DNA of 64,000 nucleotides, from positions 62,001-126,000 of the forward strand of contig CACNQT010000001.1 of the NCBI GenBank assembly GCA_902622705.1, read 5' to 3'. The position numbers and the translations under genes are program-made. Each line of letters starts with the position of its first letter. The stretch's first letter is position 1. Below, in pieces: positions 1 to 11,375 of this stretch. Under the pieces are notes generated by a model. It saw only the letters and a list, made by a program, of their open reading frames with translations, ran no database searches and was not told the origin of the DNA. The stretch comes from an uncultured Prochlorococcus sp. (GTDB lineage Bacteria > Cyanobacteriota > Cyanobacteriia > PCC-6307 > Cyanobiaceae).

Positions 1-1
1 T

Positions 2-652
2 GGTGACAACCATAATAATTCTTGGAATCATGGAACAGAGGGACCAACTACAAACTTATTGATCAATGATTTAAGAAAAAGACAACAAAAAAATCTTATT
101 CTTAGTTTACTCATCTCTAAAGGTGTTCCAATGATACTTATGGGAGATGAGATAGGAAGATCACAAGGCGGCAACAATAATTCTTGGTGCCAAAATAATT
201 TATTGGGCTGGATGAATTGGGAACATGATCAACAAGATCTGGAATTATTAGAATATTTTAAATATGTTTTAAAAATCCGAAAAAAACTAATAAACATTTT
301 TAATCCATCATTCTTCCCTAACAATCAAACCAATGAAAATATTCCAACATATCATTGGCATGGAACAAAGTTAGATAGCCCCGATTGGAGTAGTTGGTCT
401 CATACAGTTGCCTTTAGCATTAACAAAGGGACTACTAATCCGCTCGTATGGATTGGTTTAAATGCATATTCAAAAAGTATCGATTTCCACTTGCCAAAAT
501 GTAAATATAATTGGTTAAAAGTTATTGACACTAACATGACTGGGATTTTTGAACCCTTAACTATTAATGAAAAATCTTTATCAATAAAGAGTAGAAGCTC
601 TTTATTAATCATTTCAGAAGAAGTATTTGAGGCAAAAAATAATATATTCTAA
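2..652 (+). CDS. Glycogen debranching enzyme / isoamylase-type glycosyl hydrolase, C-terminal part (5' truncated by window edge)
   Basis: Frame is open upstream of the track start (GDNHNNSWNHGTEGPTTNLLINDLRKRQQKN); GDEIGRSQGGNNNSWCQNN is typical of GlgX/isoamylase. Confidence 0.88.
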   Translation, partial: GDNHNNSWNHGTEGPTTNLLINDLRKRQQKNLILSLLISKGVPMILMGDEIGRSQGGNNNSWCQNNLLGWMNWEHDQQDLELLEYFKYVLKIRKKLINIFNPSFFPNNQTNENIPTYHWHGTKLDSPDWSSWSHTVAFSINKGTTNPLVWIGLNAYSKSIDFHLPKCKYNWLKVIDTNMTGIFEPLTINEKSLSIKSRSSLLIISEEVFEAKNNIF

Positions 653-653
653 A

Positions 654-724
654 AGCGGGCGGCGGGAATCGAACCCGCATCTTCAGCTTGGAAGGCTGAG
701 GTTTTACCACTAAACCACGCCCGC
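654..724 (-). tRNA. tRNA-Gly (TCC)
   Basis: Reverse complement GCGGGCGTGGTTTAGTGGTAAAACCTCAGCCTTCCAAGCTGAAGATGCGGGTTCGATTCCCGCCGCCCGC folds as a cloverleaf; anticodon loop CTTCCAA. Confidence 0.95.
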
Positions 725-785
725 ATTAAGTCATAGAATTACCCTTGTAATAATACATTATCAAACAATCAACAAAGTAAAAAGA

Positions 786-2183
786 TTGGAAAATTCACAC
801 TCGAAAAAAAATATTACTAAATCAACAACAAGATTAATGTTCTCTTATGGCCTAGGAGATGCAGGCACAGGTTTAGTCGCGACGCAATTTGGTTTTTTTC
901 TGTTCAGATTCTTTATTTCTGCTGGTTTACCAGTAATAATTGCAGGTTCATTATTAATGTTAATAAAGATATGGGACGCAGTTAATGATCCGATAATTGG
1001 ATGGTTAAGTGATCGAACCAAATCAAGATGGGGGCCTAGAATCCCTTGGATGGTAACAGCATCTGTTCCTCTTGGTTTTTCTTTAGCTGCCATATGGTGG
1101 ACACCCAACGGTTCCGTGCTAACCAAGACTATTTACTATGCCATAATTTCTATAGTCGTAATGACTGCCTATACAAGTATTAATCTTCCTTTTGCAGCTC
1201 TATCTACTGAAATTTCTGAAAAAACAGAAATAAGAACAAGACTAAACGCATCTAGATTTACTGGCTCAATAATTGCAGGACTAACTGGTTTAATAATTGC
1301 TGGAGTTGTATTAGGTTCTGAAGTATCAGCAAATAATGAATATTTTTTAATGGGTAAAATAAGTGGATGTATTGCAGTTGCAGCAACATTAATTTCTTGT
1401 TGGGGATTGGCTCCATTTGCAAAAAAAGCAAGAAGGCCTTCAGGAAAAGTGGAAGCCATAACACTTCAATTCAAAAGAATCTTCAGAAATAAAAAATTTC
1501 TAAAAGTTATTACGCTTTATATTCTTCTCTGGTGCTCCTTACAATTGATGCAAACTGTAGCTTTAATTTATGTAGAAGATGTACTGAATGTACCAACATA
1601 TATTGCGAAGTGGATCCCGATACCTTTCCAAATTAGCGCTTTATTTGGTTTACAAATATGGACCAGAGTATCAAATAAATTGAATAGGATTTCAGCTTTA
1701 AACTATGGAGCGATGATTTGGATTCTTTCATGTACGGCAACTTTGTTTTTCCCTTCTTTATCTAGGGTTTCAGAAGTTGGGGATAATTTATTTCTAAATT
1801 CAGGAAATATAATTTTGTTCATTCTTCTAATTTTCGTAATTTGTCTTATTGGTATTGGAGCTTCAACTGCTTTTCTTATCCCTTGGTCGCTACTACCTGA
1901 TGCAATAGATGAAGATCCAGAAAAGCCAGCAGGACTATATACCGCTTGGATGGTACTTATTCAGAAGATTGGTATCGCGTTCAGCGTTCAATTATTAGGA
2001 TTTTTATTGTATTTATCTGGTTATCAATCATGCTTGGTTGATAAAGATGGTCTAAATATTATGGCACAATGCTACTCAGCACAATTAACTATTAGATTGT
2101 GTATTGGTTTTATACCCTCAATATTGGTAATAATTGGTCTTTTAATTATCAGAAAATGGGATCGAAAATTAATTACAAAGTAA
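786..2183 (+). CDS. MFS transporter, GPH/MelB-like sugar:cation symporter family
   Basis: 465 aa, about 12 TM; WDAVNDPIIGWLSDRTKSRWGPRIPW motif typical of the GPH family. Confidence 0.82.
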   Translation: MENSHSKKNITKSTTRLMFSYGLGDAGTGLVATQFGFFLFRFFISAGLPVIIAGSLLMLIKIWDAVNDPIIGWLSDRTKSRWGPRIPWMVTASVPLGFSLAAIWWTPNGSVLTKTIYYAIISIVVMTAYTSINLPFAALSTEISEKTEIRTRLNASRFTGSIIAGLTGLIIAGVVLGSEVSANNEYFLMGKISGCIAVAATLISCWGLAPFAKKARRPSGKVEAITLQFKRIFRNKKFLKVITLYILLWCSLQLMQTVALIYVEDVLNVPTYIAKWIPIPFQISALFGLQIWTRVSNKLNRISALNYGAMIWILSCTATLFFPSLSRVSEVGDNLFLNSGNIILFILLIFVICLIGIGASTAFLIPWSLLPDAIDEDPEKPAGLYTAWMVLIQKIGIAFSVQLLGFLLYLSGYQSCLVDKDGLNIMAQCYSAQLTIRLCIGFIPSILVIIGLLIIRKWDRKLITK

Positions 2184-2192
2184 TATAAAGAT

Positions 2193-2948
2193 ATGTATTA
2201 CCTTAATTTTTTCAAAAGACTTCTGAGCAGTTTAATCATTGGCGGGCAAGCAATTAATTTTATCTTTAGAGGTAGAATTTCCAAAAATGATCTTTTTGAC
2301 CAACTTATGGAGTCAGGTCCTGGAAGTTTGTTAATTGTATTGATTACAGGAATTGCCGCAGGTACAGTTTTTAATATTCAAGTTGCATCTCAACTTACAA
2401 GTATGGGGGTTTCAAGTGAAATTGGAGGTTTATTAGCAGTTGGCATGGCGAGAGAAATGGCTCCTCTTCTAACTGCTACTTTAATGACTGGAAAGGTTGC
2501 CACTGCCTATGCTGCTCAACTAGGCACTATGAAAGTCACAGAACAAATTGAGGCAATAACCATGTTAAGGACCGAACCAGTCCAATATTTGGTAGTCCCA
2601 AGATTACTTTCGATGGTAATAATGTCTCCTATACAGTGTCTTTTATTTTTATCTGTAGCTTTATGGAGTGGACAAATTTGGAGCACAATTTTTTATAAAG
2701 TTCCTCCAATAGTTTTTTGGACATCTGTAAGATCAGGTAATGTGAGTTTAACCAGTACAGACTTAACTTCAATGTTAATAAAATCTGTAGTGTTCGGATT
2801 ACTTATTTCAATCATTGCTTGTGGATATGGACTCACAACTAAAGGTGGTCCAAAAGAAGTTGGAACAAGTACAACAGGTGCAGTTGTAATGACTCTCGTT
2901 ACTGTATCTTTAATGGATGTATTACTAACGCAAATTTTATTTGGATGA
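2193..2948 (+). CDS. MlaE/YrbE-family ABC transporter permease
   Basis: 251 aa; GMAREMAPLLTATLMTGKVATAYAAQLGTMKVTEQIEAI motif typical of MlaE permeases. Confidence 0.88.
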   Translation: MYYLNFFKRLLSSLIIGGQAINFIFRGRISKNDLFDQLMESGPGSLLIVLITGIAAGTVFNIQVASQLTSMGVSSEIGGLLAVGMAREMAPLLTATLMTGKVATAYAAQLGTMKVTEQIEAITMLRTEPVQYLVVPRLLSMVIMSPIQCLLFLSVALWSGQIWSTIFYKVPPIVFWTSVRSGNVSLTSTDLTSMLIKSVVFGLLISIIACGYGLTTKGGPKEVGTSTTGAVVMTLVTVSLMDVLLTQILFG

Positions 2949-3357
2949 TTCTATGTTTAACACTAAATCAAAAAAAGAAGACCCAGTAATAATATCTCCA
3001 TCATTTCAATTGCCAATCATTCTAATAGTTTTAAGTTTTATGCTTTTGTTTTTGAATATTGGTTCTTTGCCAACAATAGTTTTTGCTTCTTTTAGCTTTT
3101 TTTTATTACTTCAGTCATTCACCTTAAGAATAAAAATAACAAATGATGATTTTATCGTTTTACAATTAGGTAAAGAGATTAGAACTTTTCCATTCAAGAA
3201 CTGGATATCATGGAAGTTCTTTTTCCCTATAATTCCAGGTATTTTTTATTTTAGAGAAAAGTCCAGTCCTCATTTATTACCAATTTTATTTAATCCAAAG
3301 CAATTAAAAGATGAGCTCATAAAAAAAGTTGACTCCCTGGAAATTAAGAATTCTTAA
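2941..3357 (+). CDS. DUF3119-like small membrane protein
   Basis: 138 aa, two TM helices; follows the MlaE-like gene with 8 nt overlap. Confidence 0.65.
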   Translation: MDDSMFNTKSKKEDPVIISPSFQLPIILIVLSFMLLFLNIGSLPTIVFASFSFFLLLQSFTLRIKITNDDFIVLQLGKEIRTFPFKNWISWKFFFPIIPGIFYFREKSSPHLLPILFNPKQLKDELIKKVDSLEIKNS

Positions 3358-3392
3358 AATTCAAACTTTGCCTAATCATCAAAATTATTTAA

Positions 3393-4403
3393 ATGACCAA
3401 TACAGAAATTTCCGACAATAATCCTGAAAAGGAATTAATTATAGATAAGACAATTTCAGATGATAAAACCAAACAAATTAGTAAGAAAAATACTACGCAA
3501 AATAAAAAAATTACACCAAAAAACTATAAATCAACTAAATCTTTTGATGAAATTTCTAATGAAATTTTTAGAGATCTCATTTCAAAAAAAGACTCTTTAA
3601 TGAAAGAAATAAAAGAGTTAGAAACAAAAAAAGATGAATTAGAAAAAGATATTGATTTAAATTTCAAAGGACAGTCAGATAATATCGCTAAGAGAGTTAA
3701 GGGCTTTCAAGAGTACTTAACTGGAGCTTTACAGAATCTTTCACAAAACGTAGAGAAACTTGAATTAGTCTCTCAACCAATAATCGTAAAGCCATCTCCC
3801 CTTGATGAGAAAAAGCAAAAAAATAACACAAATAATGTGATTAATGTTCCTGCCCTTTCTGAAACCTTTAAGCCAGATCAAGAGATCATAAAAAGTTTCT
3901 TTTCAAGTTTCACGGAACAACCTGATTTTTATGCTGAACCTTGGAAATTAAGACGGAGTCTTGATTCATCAGATATAGAAATTATGGATGATTGGTTCTT
4001 CAACATGGGTGGAAGAGGTTCTCTTGAAAGTAGAGGATCTAGACAAAAAAATGCCTTGTTATCAGCGGGTTTAATATCTATTCTTGGCGAATTATATGGA
4101 GATCAGTTTCAGACTCTTATTTTAGCTTCGCAGCCTGAACGATTAGGGGAGTGGAGAAGAATTCTCCAAGATTCACTTGGTCTCACAAGGGATGACTTTG
4201 GACCTAATAGTGGAATTGTTCTTTTTGAAAGGCCTGAAGGTGTCATAGAAAGAGCTGATAGATTAGAAGCCAATGAAGAATTGCCATTTATTATCATTGA
4301 TGCAGCAGAAACCTCTGTTGAAATTCCAATACTTCAATTCCCATTATGGATTGCATTTGCTGGTTCAGATAATGAAATTTACGATGATCTTGAACTAAAC
4401 TAA
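3393..4403 (+). CDS. DUF3086-like cyanobacterial protein
   Basis: 336 aa; coiled-coil N-terminus and conserved-looking C-terminal domain. Confidence 0.65.
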   Translation: MTNTEISDNNPEKELIIDKTISDDKTKQISKKNTTQNKKITPKNYKSTKSFDEISNEIFRDLISKKDSLMKEIKELETKKDELEKDIDLNFKGQSDNIAKRVKGFQEYLTGALQNLSQNVEKLELVSQPIIVKPSPLDEKKQKNNTNNVINVPALSETFKPDQEIIKSFFSSFTEQPDFYAEPWKLRRSLDSSDIEIMDDWFFNMGGRGSLESRGSRQKNALLSAGLISILGELYGDQFQTLILASQPERLGEWRRILQDSLGLTRDDFGPNSGIVLFERPEGVIERADRLEANEELPFIIIDAAETSVEIPILQFPLWIAFAGSDNEIYDDLELN

Positions 4404-4408
4404 TCGGT

Positions 4409-5002
4409 ATGAATATTTTAATAATTTTAATAAGTTATTTTTTAGGATCACTTCCGACAGGTTTTTTGATTGGAAAATATCTCAAAAATATAGATCTAAG
4501 AACTATAGGTTCCGGATCTACAGGTGCCACAAATGTCTTAAGAAATGTTGGGAAATGGCCAGCACTTTTTGTATTTATTATTGACGTTGGGAAAGGCCTT
4601 ATTGCAGTAAAAATTGCTCAATATTATACAGATCAAGGATTAATAGAGGTAATAGCAGGTATATCCGCTATCTCAGGACATATTTGGCCAATATGGCTTG
4701 GAGGCAAAGGAGGGAAAGCTGTTGCGACTGGATTAGGTATGTTTTTAGCTCTTTCTTGGCAAGTTGGACTCTCATCTCTTGGCATTTTTTTAATAGTCCT
4801 AACTAAAACTAAATTTGTTTCTTTATCCAGTATTTCAGCTGCAATCTTACTTCCTATTTTTATGTTTTTTTACCTAGGCAAATTTATGCACTCGTACTTT
4901 TTTATAAGTTTAATTGTGGCATCATTAGTAATCTGGAAACATAGAACTAACATAACAAGATTGCTTAAGGGAGAAGAATCCAAAATTAATCAGAATCAAT
5001 AG
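4409..5002 (+). CDS. plsY: Glycerol-3-phosphate acyltransferase PlsY
   Basis: [27 protein letters not shown] and [13 protein letters not shown] motifs. Confidence 0.95.
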   Translation: MNILIILISYFLGSLPTGFLIGKYLKNIDLRTIGSGSTGATNVLRNVGKWPALFVFIIDVGKGLIAVKIAQYYTDQGLIEVIAGISAISGHIWPIWLGGKGGKAVATGLGMFLALSWQVGLSSLGIFLIVLTKTKFVSLSSISAAILLPIFMFFYLGKFMHSYFFISLIVASLVIWKHRTNITRLLKGEESKINQNQ

Positions 5003-5717
5003 ATTTAATTATTTCTATTAGAGCTTTATTGGGATCCATAGCTTTTGATATTGATCTACCAATGACTAATTTAGAAGCGCCATTATTTATAGCTTCATGA
5101 GGAGTCATAATTCTATTTTGATCATCTTTATTGTCAATATTTAATCTGATACCTGGTGTAATAAGTTCGAAATTATCCTTATAAATAGATCTCAACATTT
5201 TTACCTCCCAAGGGGAACAAACGCATCCATCTAATCCGGCATCAAAAGACAACTTTGCAAGTCTCAATACATTTTCTTCAATTGAATTATTTCTATCAAG
5301 ATCAGTTTGAAAATCCTTAAGAGAAAAGCTTGTTAAAACAGTTATTCCTATAACAAATGGAGGTTTTACGCTGACTGAGGTAGCTCCTTCTAAAGATGCT
5401 TTTTTCGAATCCTTAAGAGCTTTTAAACCTGCTGAAGCGTGAATAGAAATTATATCAACCCCTAATTTTGAAACTTGGAAACATGCCGCACGCATGGTAT
5501 TTGGAATATCATGAAATTTCAAGTCTAAAAAAATTTTTTTATTTAAACCTTTTAATATTTCAATAATTCTGGGGCCTTCCCTAATAAAAAGTTCTAAACC
5601 AACTTTCACCCACTTAATATTAGGACATTTTCCCAAAAGTAATTTTGCTTGACTTACATCTAATCCATCAATTGCCAATATTATTTTATCTTCTGAATTA
5701 AATCTGTTACTCATCAA
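4986..5717 (-). CDS. pyrF: Orotidine 5'-phosphate decarboxylase
   Basis: [12 protein letters not shown] and IGRSI motifs. Confidence 0.95.
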   Translation of the reverse strand: MMSNRFNSEDKIILAIDGLDVSQAKLLLGKCPNIKWVKVGLELFIREGPRIIEILKGLNKKIFLDLKFHDIPNTMRAACFQVSKLGVDIISIHASAGLKALKDSKKASLEGATSVSVKPPFVIGITVLTSFSLKDFQTDLDRNNSIEENVLRLAKLSFDAGLDGCVCSPWEVKMLRSIYKDNFELITPGIRLNIDNKDDQNRIMTPHEAINNGASKLVIGRSISKAMDPNKALIEIIKSIDSD

Positions 5718-5720
5718 TTT

Positions 5721-6959
5721 TCAGTTTTCAAACCTCTTAATTATTTTTTTTCCAATTTGCAAAATTTTTCCTTCCAATTCATTTTTTGAATTAAAAACTA
5801 AATCAGGATTTATTACTTTCTGACTATCAATTTTTACACCCCCACCTTTAATAGATCTTTTGGATTCGCTGCTAGATTTAAAAAGTTCTAGAGCACTTAA
5901 TAAGTAAAAAAACTTTACTGGAAAAAGTACTTCTTTTAAAGAAATCTCAGGAATTTCTCCAACTTCTTCCTTTTGTCCAAGGAATAATTTTTCGCAGTTT
6001 GATTGCGCCTTTAATGCTTCTTCAGCCCCATGGAATAAAGTAGTAACTTCTAAAGCCATTCTTCTCTGTAATTCACGAGGATTTGAGTTCTCAAGAAAAC
6101 TTAAATCTAATTCAGTAAGTAATTCAAAATAGGTGTGTATTATATTATCGGGTACTTTTTCTAGTTTTGAATACATTGAAAGAGGATCTTCAGTTAAACC
6201 CACGGTGTTAAATTCAGATTTACTCATCTTCTTAATTCCATCTAAACCTGTCAAAATTGGCAGCAGAACACCAAATTGAGGGTCTTGTTTAAAATGCCTT
6301 TGAAGATCTCTTCCTATTGCAATATTAAATTTCTGATCTGTGCCTCCAAGCTCAATATCTGATTGAACAACTACCGAATCGTAACCTTGTAATAGTGGAT
6401 ATAAGAATTCATGCAAAGCAATTGGAACTTGCGAAGTGTACCTTTTATTAAATTCCTCCTTAGCTAGCATTTGACTAACTGTTACACTTCCCGTTAATTC
6501 AATTATCGAATTAAGATTTAATCCTTTTAACCATTCACTGTTATATCTGATTTCTATTCTATCTTTTGTATCAAAATCTAAAATAGATTCATTGGCTGGC
6601 TTTCCCATCCCTAATTGGGTTAAATATGTTTTTGCATTATCCTTCACTTGTTTTTCTGATAACTGAACTCTTGTTTTATTTTTTCCGGTTGGGTCTCCAA
6701 TTTGAGCAGTAAAATCCCCAATAATTAAAACTGCCTTATGTCCATTATCTTGGAATGCCCTAAGTTTTTTAAACAATATGCTGTGCCCAAGATGAATATC
6801 TGTTCCAGTAGGATCGATCCCGAGTTTAACCCTTAATTTTTTATGATTTTTTTTCGCATGATTTATTATCTCAGAAAAGGTCTGATTTGTTCCCTTAATT
6901 GGAAAATATTCTTCTATCCCTCTTGATAGCCATGATGGCAATATTAATTGATCAGACAT
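5721..6959 (-). CDS. tyrS: Tyrosyl-tRNA synthetase
   Basis: [24 protein letters not shown] (HIGH) and KKMSKSEFN (KMSKS) motifs. Confidence 0.96.
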   Translation of the reverse strand: MSDQLILPSWLSRGIEEYFPIKGTNQTFSEIINHAKKNHKKLRVKLGIDPTGTDIHLGHSILFKKLRAFQDNGHKAVLIIGDFTAQIGDPTGKNKTRVQLSEKQVKDNAKTYLTQLGMGKPANESILDFDTKDRIEIRYNSEWLKGLNLNSIIELTGSVTVSQMLAKEEFNKRYTSQVPIALHEFLYPLLQGYDSVVVQSDIELGGTDQKFNIAIGRDLQRHFKQDPQFGVLLPILTGLDGIKKMSKSEFNTVGLTEDPLSMYSKLEKVPDNIIHTYFELLTELDLSFLENSNPRELQRRMALEVTTLFHGAEEALKAQSNCEKLFLGQKEEVGEIPEISLKEVLFPVKFFYLLSALELFKSSSESKRSIKGGGVKIDSQKVINPDLVFNSKNELEGKILQIGKKIIKRFEN

Positions 6960-6978
6960 GAAGCTTTAAAAGTTAAAT

Positions 6979-7302
6979 TTAAGAAGTTTTATCAAGTTCA
7001 TCCTTCATTCTTATCAAGGTTTTATTCATTTGATCGAACATTTGATCAGGAGTAATTCCAAATTGACTTAACTGTGTCTTTAATTGTTCTACTGTCATTT
7101 TTGCTTGAAAATCTTCAGACAATTCAAATCTCTTCATAAAAACCTTATAACGGTCCATAAGAGATTCCATTTTTTTTATAAACATTTTTTTTCCTTCTCT
7201 GTCAAATTTTCCATAATCAGAACCAAGTTTCATAAGTTCTTGATAATCTGTAAAAAGCTTTTTAGCTTCTTCTTGAACGATGTCTGACTCAAAAAATCCC
7301 AT
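6979..7302 (-). CDS. DUF1825-like cyanobacterial protein
   Basis: 107 aa; MGFFESDIVQEEAKKLFTDYQELMKLGSDYGKFDREGKK. Confidence 0.75.
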   Translation of the reverse strand: MGFFESDIVQEEAKKLFTDYQELMKLGSDYGKFDREGKKMFIKKMESLMDRYKVFMKRFELSEDFQAKMTVEQLKTQLSQFGITPDQMFDQMNKTLIRMKDELDKTS

Positions 7303-7455
7303 TTCTATTTTTTTTTACTTCGCAAGATTAAGGCTCAATTACAAGATAACAAGAATCTTTTAAATTGATTAGAACATTAATAAATTTTAGTTTATAAATA
7401 ATTCTTTGATTAATATTTTTTCAGCATTAAATTTAGTAGACATGTTTCATAAATA

Positions 7456-8067
7456 TTGGAAAAATTTAACGTAAATAATATTACAAACCAAAAAAGACAA
7501 TTTGAATTATTTGGTTCAAATGTAAATACATCAATTAATTTTCAACACTCAAATAATCTAAAAATCAAATGCGAAATACTCACTGAATGGAGAAATAGAA
7601 TATACGATCACCAACTCAAAATTTCAAAAGATACTTACAATAAAACTTTGCACCAAACAAGTCTTCCTATAAATACAAATTCCAATGAAAGAAAAATTGA
7701 TCCTTTTTCCCTGCAGCCATTATCATTGAATTTTTGGAGAACCAATAAATATATACACAATGGGCCAGCAATGTATTTTGTAATCGACTCGATGGAGAGT
7801 TCTAAAATAATCCTTTATATAGGAGAAACAAATTCAGCAAATAAAAGATGGAAGGGAGAACATGACTGTAAAAATTACCTAATGAACTATAAAGAAGCAC
7901 TAGCTCATAACAAACTTTCAAGCCACCAAGATATTCGTTTCCTCTTAGATGTGCCTAAAGAAGTAAAATTAAGACGTAAATTAGAACAGCAACTGATATA
8001 TTTATGGTTACCACCTTTTAATAAAGAAACTCGAGATAGGTGGGCAACTACTTTCACAAACAACTAA
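7456..8067 (+). CDS. GIY-YIG-like nuclease-domain protein (degenerate GIY motif)
   Basis: AMYFVIDS...KIILYIGETNSANKRWKGEH...KLEQQLIYLWLPPFNKE. Confidence 0.6.
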   Translation: MEKFNVNNITNQKRQFELFGSNVNTSINFQHSNNLKIKCEILTEWRNRIYDHQLKISKDTYNKTLHQTSLPINTNSNERKIDPFSLQPLSLNFWRTNKYIHNGPAMYFVIDSMESSKIILYIGETNSANKRWKGEHDCKNYLMNYKEALAHNKLSSHQDIRFLLDVPKEVKLRRKLEQQLIYLWLPPFNKETRDRWATTFTNN

Positions 8068-8091
8068 AAGTAAATTAAATCCATTTTACAA

Positions 8092-9564
8092 ATGCAATTT
8101 TCCTCATTCCAAAAAAATCTAGATAACTGGCAAGGTGCTTCATTAATTTTTGGAGTTTTAGAGGAAGAAATTGCAAGCCAACTTGAAAAAATAAAATTTG
8201 TTATTGACCCAAAATTATTACTAAAAAAAGTTAATCAAAAAAAATTCAAAGGAGAAAAAGGAAAAACTTTAAGCCTTGAATTTTTAGATCAAAAATTAGA
8301 AACTTTATTCATAGTTGGTCTTGGCAAATCTAAAGACCTAAATAAAAGTGAAATAGAAAACTCTTTAGGAAATCTAATTAGGAAAACTGTTGATAAAAAT
8401 AAAAAAATCAGCATCTTGCTACCTTGGGAACTAATAAATTCACAACTTGAAATAAATCAATTAGCAGAGTCAGCAAGATTATCTGCCTATACGGATAATA
8501 GATTCAATAAGAAAAAAGATGAAAAGAAAGTTCTTAAAGAAATAGAGTTTCTGAATTTAAAAAAATTTGATAATATTAGCTTTGAAGAGACAGCACAAAT
8601 ATGTGAAGGTGTAGAACTAGCTAGAAGACTTGTAGCCGCCCCTCCAAATAGTCTTACACCTCAGGAAATGTCTATACAAGCCTCTCAAATAGCTAAAGAT
8701 CATGGTTTAGAAGTAAAAATTTTAGAGGCAAAAGATTGTGAAGATTTAGGAATGGGTGCATATTTAGCTGTAGCAAAAGGTTCTGATCTAGATCCTAAAT
8801 TTATACATCTTACTTTGAAGTCAGAAGGGCCTATAAAAGAGAAGATTGCACTTGTTGGGAAAGGTTTAACCTTTGATTCGGGAGGATACAATCTGAAAGT
8901 AGGAGCCTCTCAAATTGAAATGATGAAATATGATATGGGCGGAAGTGCTGCAGTTTTAGGAGCCGCAAAAGCGCTTGGAGCAATAAAACCAAAGGGACTA
9001 GAAATTCACTTTATTGTGGCCGCTTGCGAAAATATGATAAATGGATCTGCAGTACATCCTGGAGATGTAGTTAAGGCATCTAATGGTAAGACAATTGAAA
9101 TAAATAACACCGATGCAGAGGGTAGACTCACATTAGCTGATGCTTTAACTTACGCATCAAATTTAAAACCGGATTCAATAATAGATCTCGCCACTTTAAC
9201 TGGAGCAATTGTTGTTGCTTTAGGAAATGATGTGGCTGGATTCTGGAGCAATAATAATGATTTAGCAAATGATCTAAAAGCTGCATCAGCTCAAACTGGA
9301 GAAGAATTATGGCAAATGCCTTTACAAAAATCTTATAAAGATGGGTTGAAATCTCATATAGCTGATATGAAAAATACAGGTCCTAGAGCAGGTGGGTCAA
9401 TAACTGCTGCCCTGTTTCTAGAGGAATTCTTTCATGAGGGTATAAAATGGGCTCATATTGATATTGCAGGCACTTGTTGGACTGATAAGAATAAGGGGAT
9501 TAATCCATCAGGTGCAACTGGTTTTGGAGTTAAAACTCTTGTTCAATGGATTAAAAACAAATAA
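8092..9564 (+). CDS. pepA: Leucyl aminopeptidase
   Basis: [15 protein letters not shown] and [14 protein letters not shown] motifs. Confidence 0.96.
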   Translation: MQFSSFQKNLDNWQGASLIFGVLEEEIASQLEKIKFVIDPKLLLKKVNQKKFKGEKGKTLSLEFLDQKLETLFIVGLGKSKDLNKSEIENSLGNLIRKTVDKNKKISILLPWELINSQLEINQLAESARLSAYTDNRFNKKKDEKKVLKEIEFLNLKKFDNISFEETAQICEGVELARRLVAAPPNSLTPQEMSIQASQIAKDHGLEVKILEAKDCEDLGMGAYLAVAKGSDLDPKFIHLTLKSEGPIKEKIALVGKGLTFDSGGYNLKVGASQIEMMKYDMGGSAAVLGAAKALGAIKPKGLEIHFIVAACENMINGSAVHPGDVVKASNGKTIEINNTDAEGRLTLADALTYASNLKPDSIIDLATLTGAIVVALGNDVAGFWSNNNDLANDLKAASAQTGEELWQMPLQKSYKDGLKSHIADMKNTGPRAGGSITAALFLEEFFHEGIKWAHIDIAGTCWTDKNKGINPSGATGFGVKTLVQWIKNK

Positions 9565-9577
9565 TTATATTTTATAA

Positions 9578-10204
9578 TTATCCAGACCAAAAATTTGTTG
9601 ATCTAGCATTATTCCCCCACAACTTATCTAATTTCTGATCTCTTCCACAGGAAAATCTATATAACTTATACTTTAATTCATTTCTCTCAGCAAAATCTTG
9701 ATGATATTCTTCTGCTAACCAAAATTTACCTTTTGATTTTAGTTCTACAGATATTTTTTCTAATGGCACTTTCAATTCATTAGAAGCCGAAATAAGTGCA
9801 TTTTTTGCATCACTTTCCTCAGTTGAATCCTTGAAAAAGATAACTGGCCTATAAGAATCTCCACGATCACAAAATTGTCCTTTACCATCAAGAGGATCAA
9901 TATTCCTCAAATAGAGCCTAAGTATTTCGGGTAAACTCACTAATTGGGAATCATAATTAACCAAAACCACCTCTTGATGTCCTTCATGATTTTCGTAGGT
10001 TGGATTTTGTAAATCGCCTCCTGAATAGCCACTTTGTACAAAATTTATCCCCTTTAAAGAATCTAAATCATGTTCTAAACACCAAAAACAACCTCCTGCA
10101 AGAATCAATTCCTCTGCCAGAGTATTTACAGGGTTAATTAATATTGAAAGAGCAATTATTAGAGGTAAAAAATATTTCATTTTTTTATTATAAAGTTTAA
10201 ACAA
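9578..10204 (-). CDS. msrA: Peptide-methionine (S)-S-oxide reductase with N-terminal signal/TM segment
   Basis: GGCFWCLEHDLDSLKGI, QSGYSGGDLQNPTYE, EEYHQDF. Confidence 0.92.
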   Translation of the reverse strand: MFKLYNKKMKYFLPLIIALSILINPVNTLAEELILAGGCFWCLEHDLDSLKGINFVQSGYSGGDLQNPTYENHEGHQEVVLVNYDSQLVSLPEILRLYLRNIDPLDGKGQFCDRGDSYRPVIFFKDSTEESDAKNALISASNELKVPLEKISVELKSKGKFWLAEEYHQDFAERNELKYKLYRFSCGRDQKLDKLWGNNARSTNFWSG

Positions 10205-11375
10205 TAGAATTAATAATTTCTTTAGCAGCTCTTTTGACTACACCCTCTTCGCCTAATTCTTTTTTTAAAAAAGCATAACCTTTTTTAATATTTAGTTTTT
10301 CTGACTTCCCTTCAAGAATTTTGCAAGATTTATAAAAGATTTCCTTTTCGTCAAACTGTCTCTGTACAAATTCAGGGATTATTAACTTATTAACCAACAA
10401 ATTTACAGGAGAAATAAATCTTACTTTGAAATTGAGAATTTTTTTAGCAATAAAAGCGGTTATCCTACTTACTTTATAACCAACAATCTGTGGAATTTCA
10501 TATAAAGCTAATTCCATATTAACTGTCCCTGATTTGCAAAAAGCAATTTTTGTAAGCGAATAAATATAAGGCTTTAATCTTTCGTTATCTTTTTGAGAAA
10601 TCACTTTTCCTTTAACTTGATATTTTCTTAAGGCATCATTGAATTTTTTATCAAATACTTTCCTACAGGAGGGTATATAGACAACTAAACTTGGATATTT
10701 TTGTTGTAATTTTCTTGCTGCCAACATAAATGTAGGTAATATATATTTCAATTCTTGAGCTCTTGATGCGGGCATTAAAAGTAGAATGTTTTCGTCTGGA
10801 CGAAGGCTTAGAATAGTTCGAGCATCTTTCTTTAGAGGAAGTTTTTTTGTCAAATCAATCATTGGATGTCCAACCCACAAAACATTTCCACCTCTCTTTT
10901 TATAGAATGCTGCTTCTTTCTTGAAAATTGCAAAAATTTTATCAGAAAAATTTATTAAATTTGTCGTACTATTATTACCAACTCTCCAGGCCCATTCTTG
11001 AGGAGCAATGTAGTAGAAAATTGGAAGTTTTGTCTTAGATCTCTTTAATTTAGTTCCAATTTTTATATTGGGACCCATATAGTCAATCAAAATTAAGCAG
11101 TCAGGAGGATATTTTTTTAATAATTTATAAATTCTTTTTTGAATTATTATTGTTGGAATAATTAGAGGTAAAGCCTCCCAAATTCCTATTGCACTTATTG
11201 ATGTAGTATCCTGAAGAATTTTCACCCCTTCTTTCTTCATCCTTTCCCCGCCTAATCCGCAAATTTCTAAATCAATAGATTTTTTTTTTGCTTCATCTAA
11301 TAATGCTCTTGATAACAAACTGCCGTGTAAATCTCCAGATACTTCTCCAGTACTAATAAATATCTTTTTATTCAT
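10197..11375 (-). CDS. lpxB: Lipid-A-disaccharide synthase
   Basis: STGEVSGDLHGSLLSRAL and SGTVNMELAL motifs. Confidence 0.95.
   Translation of the reverse strand: MNKKIFISTGEVSGDLHGSLLSRALLDEAKKKSIDLEICGLGGERMKKEGVKILQDTTSISAIGIWEALPLIIPTIIIQKRIYKLLKKYPPDCLILIDYMGPNIKIGTKLKRSKTKLPIFYYIAPQEWAWRVGNNSTTNLINFSDKIFAIFKKEAAFYKKRGGNVLWVGHPMIDLTKKLPLKKDARTILSLRPDENILLLMPASRAQELKYILPTFMLAARKLQQKYPSLVVYIPSCRKVFDKKFNDALRKYQVKGKVISQKDNERLKPYIYSLTKIAFCKSGTVNMELALYEIPQIVGYKVSRITAFIAKKILNFKVRFISPVNLLVNKLIIPEFVQRQFDEKEIFYKSCKILEGKSEKLNIKKGYAFLKKELGEEGVVKRAAKEIINSIV

Noticed and set aside
845-1464. Minus-strand ORFs 845..1126, 1169..1459, 1258..1464
   Set aside because: Shadow ORFs antisense to the MFS transporter; low-complexity translations.
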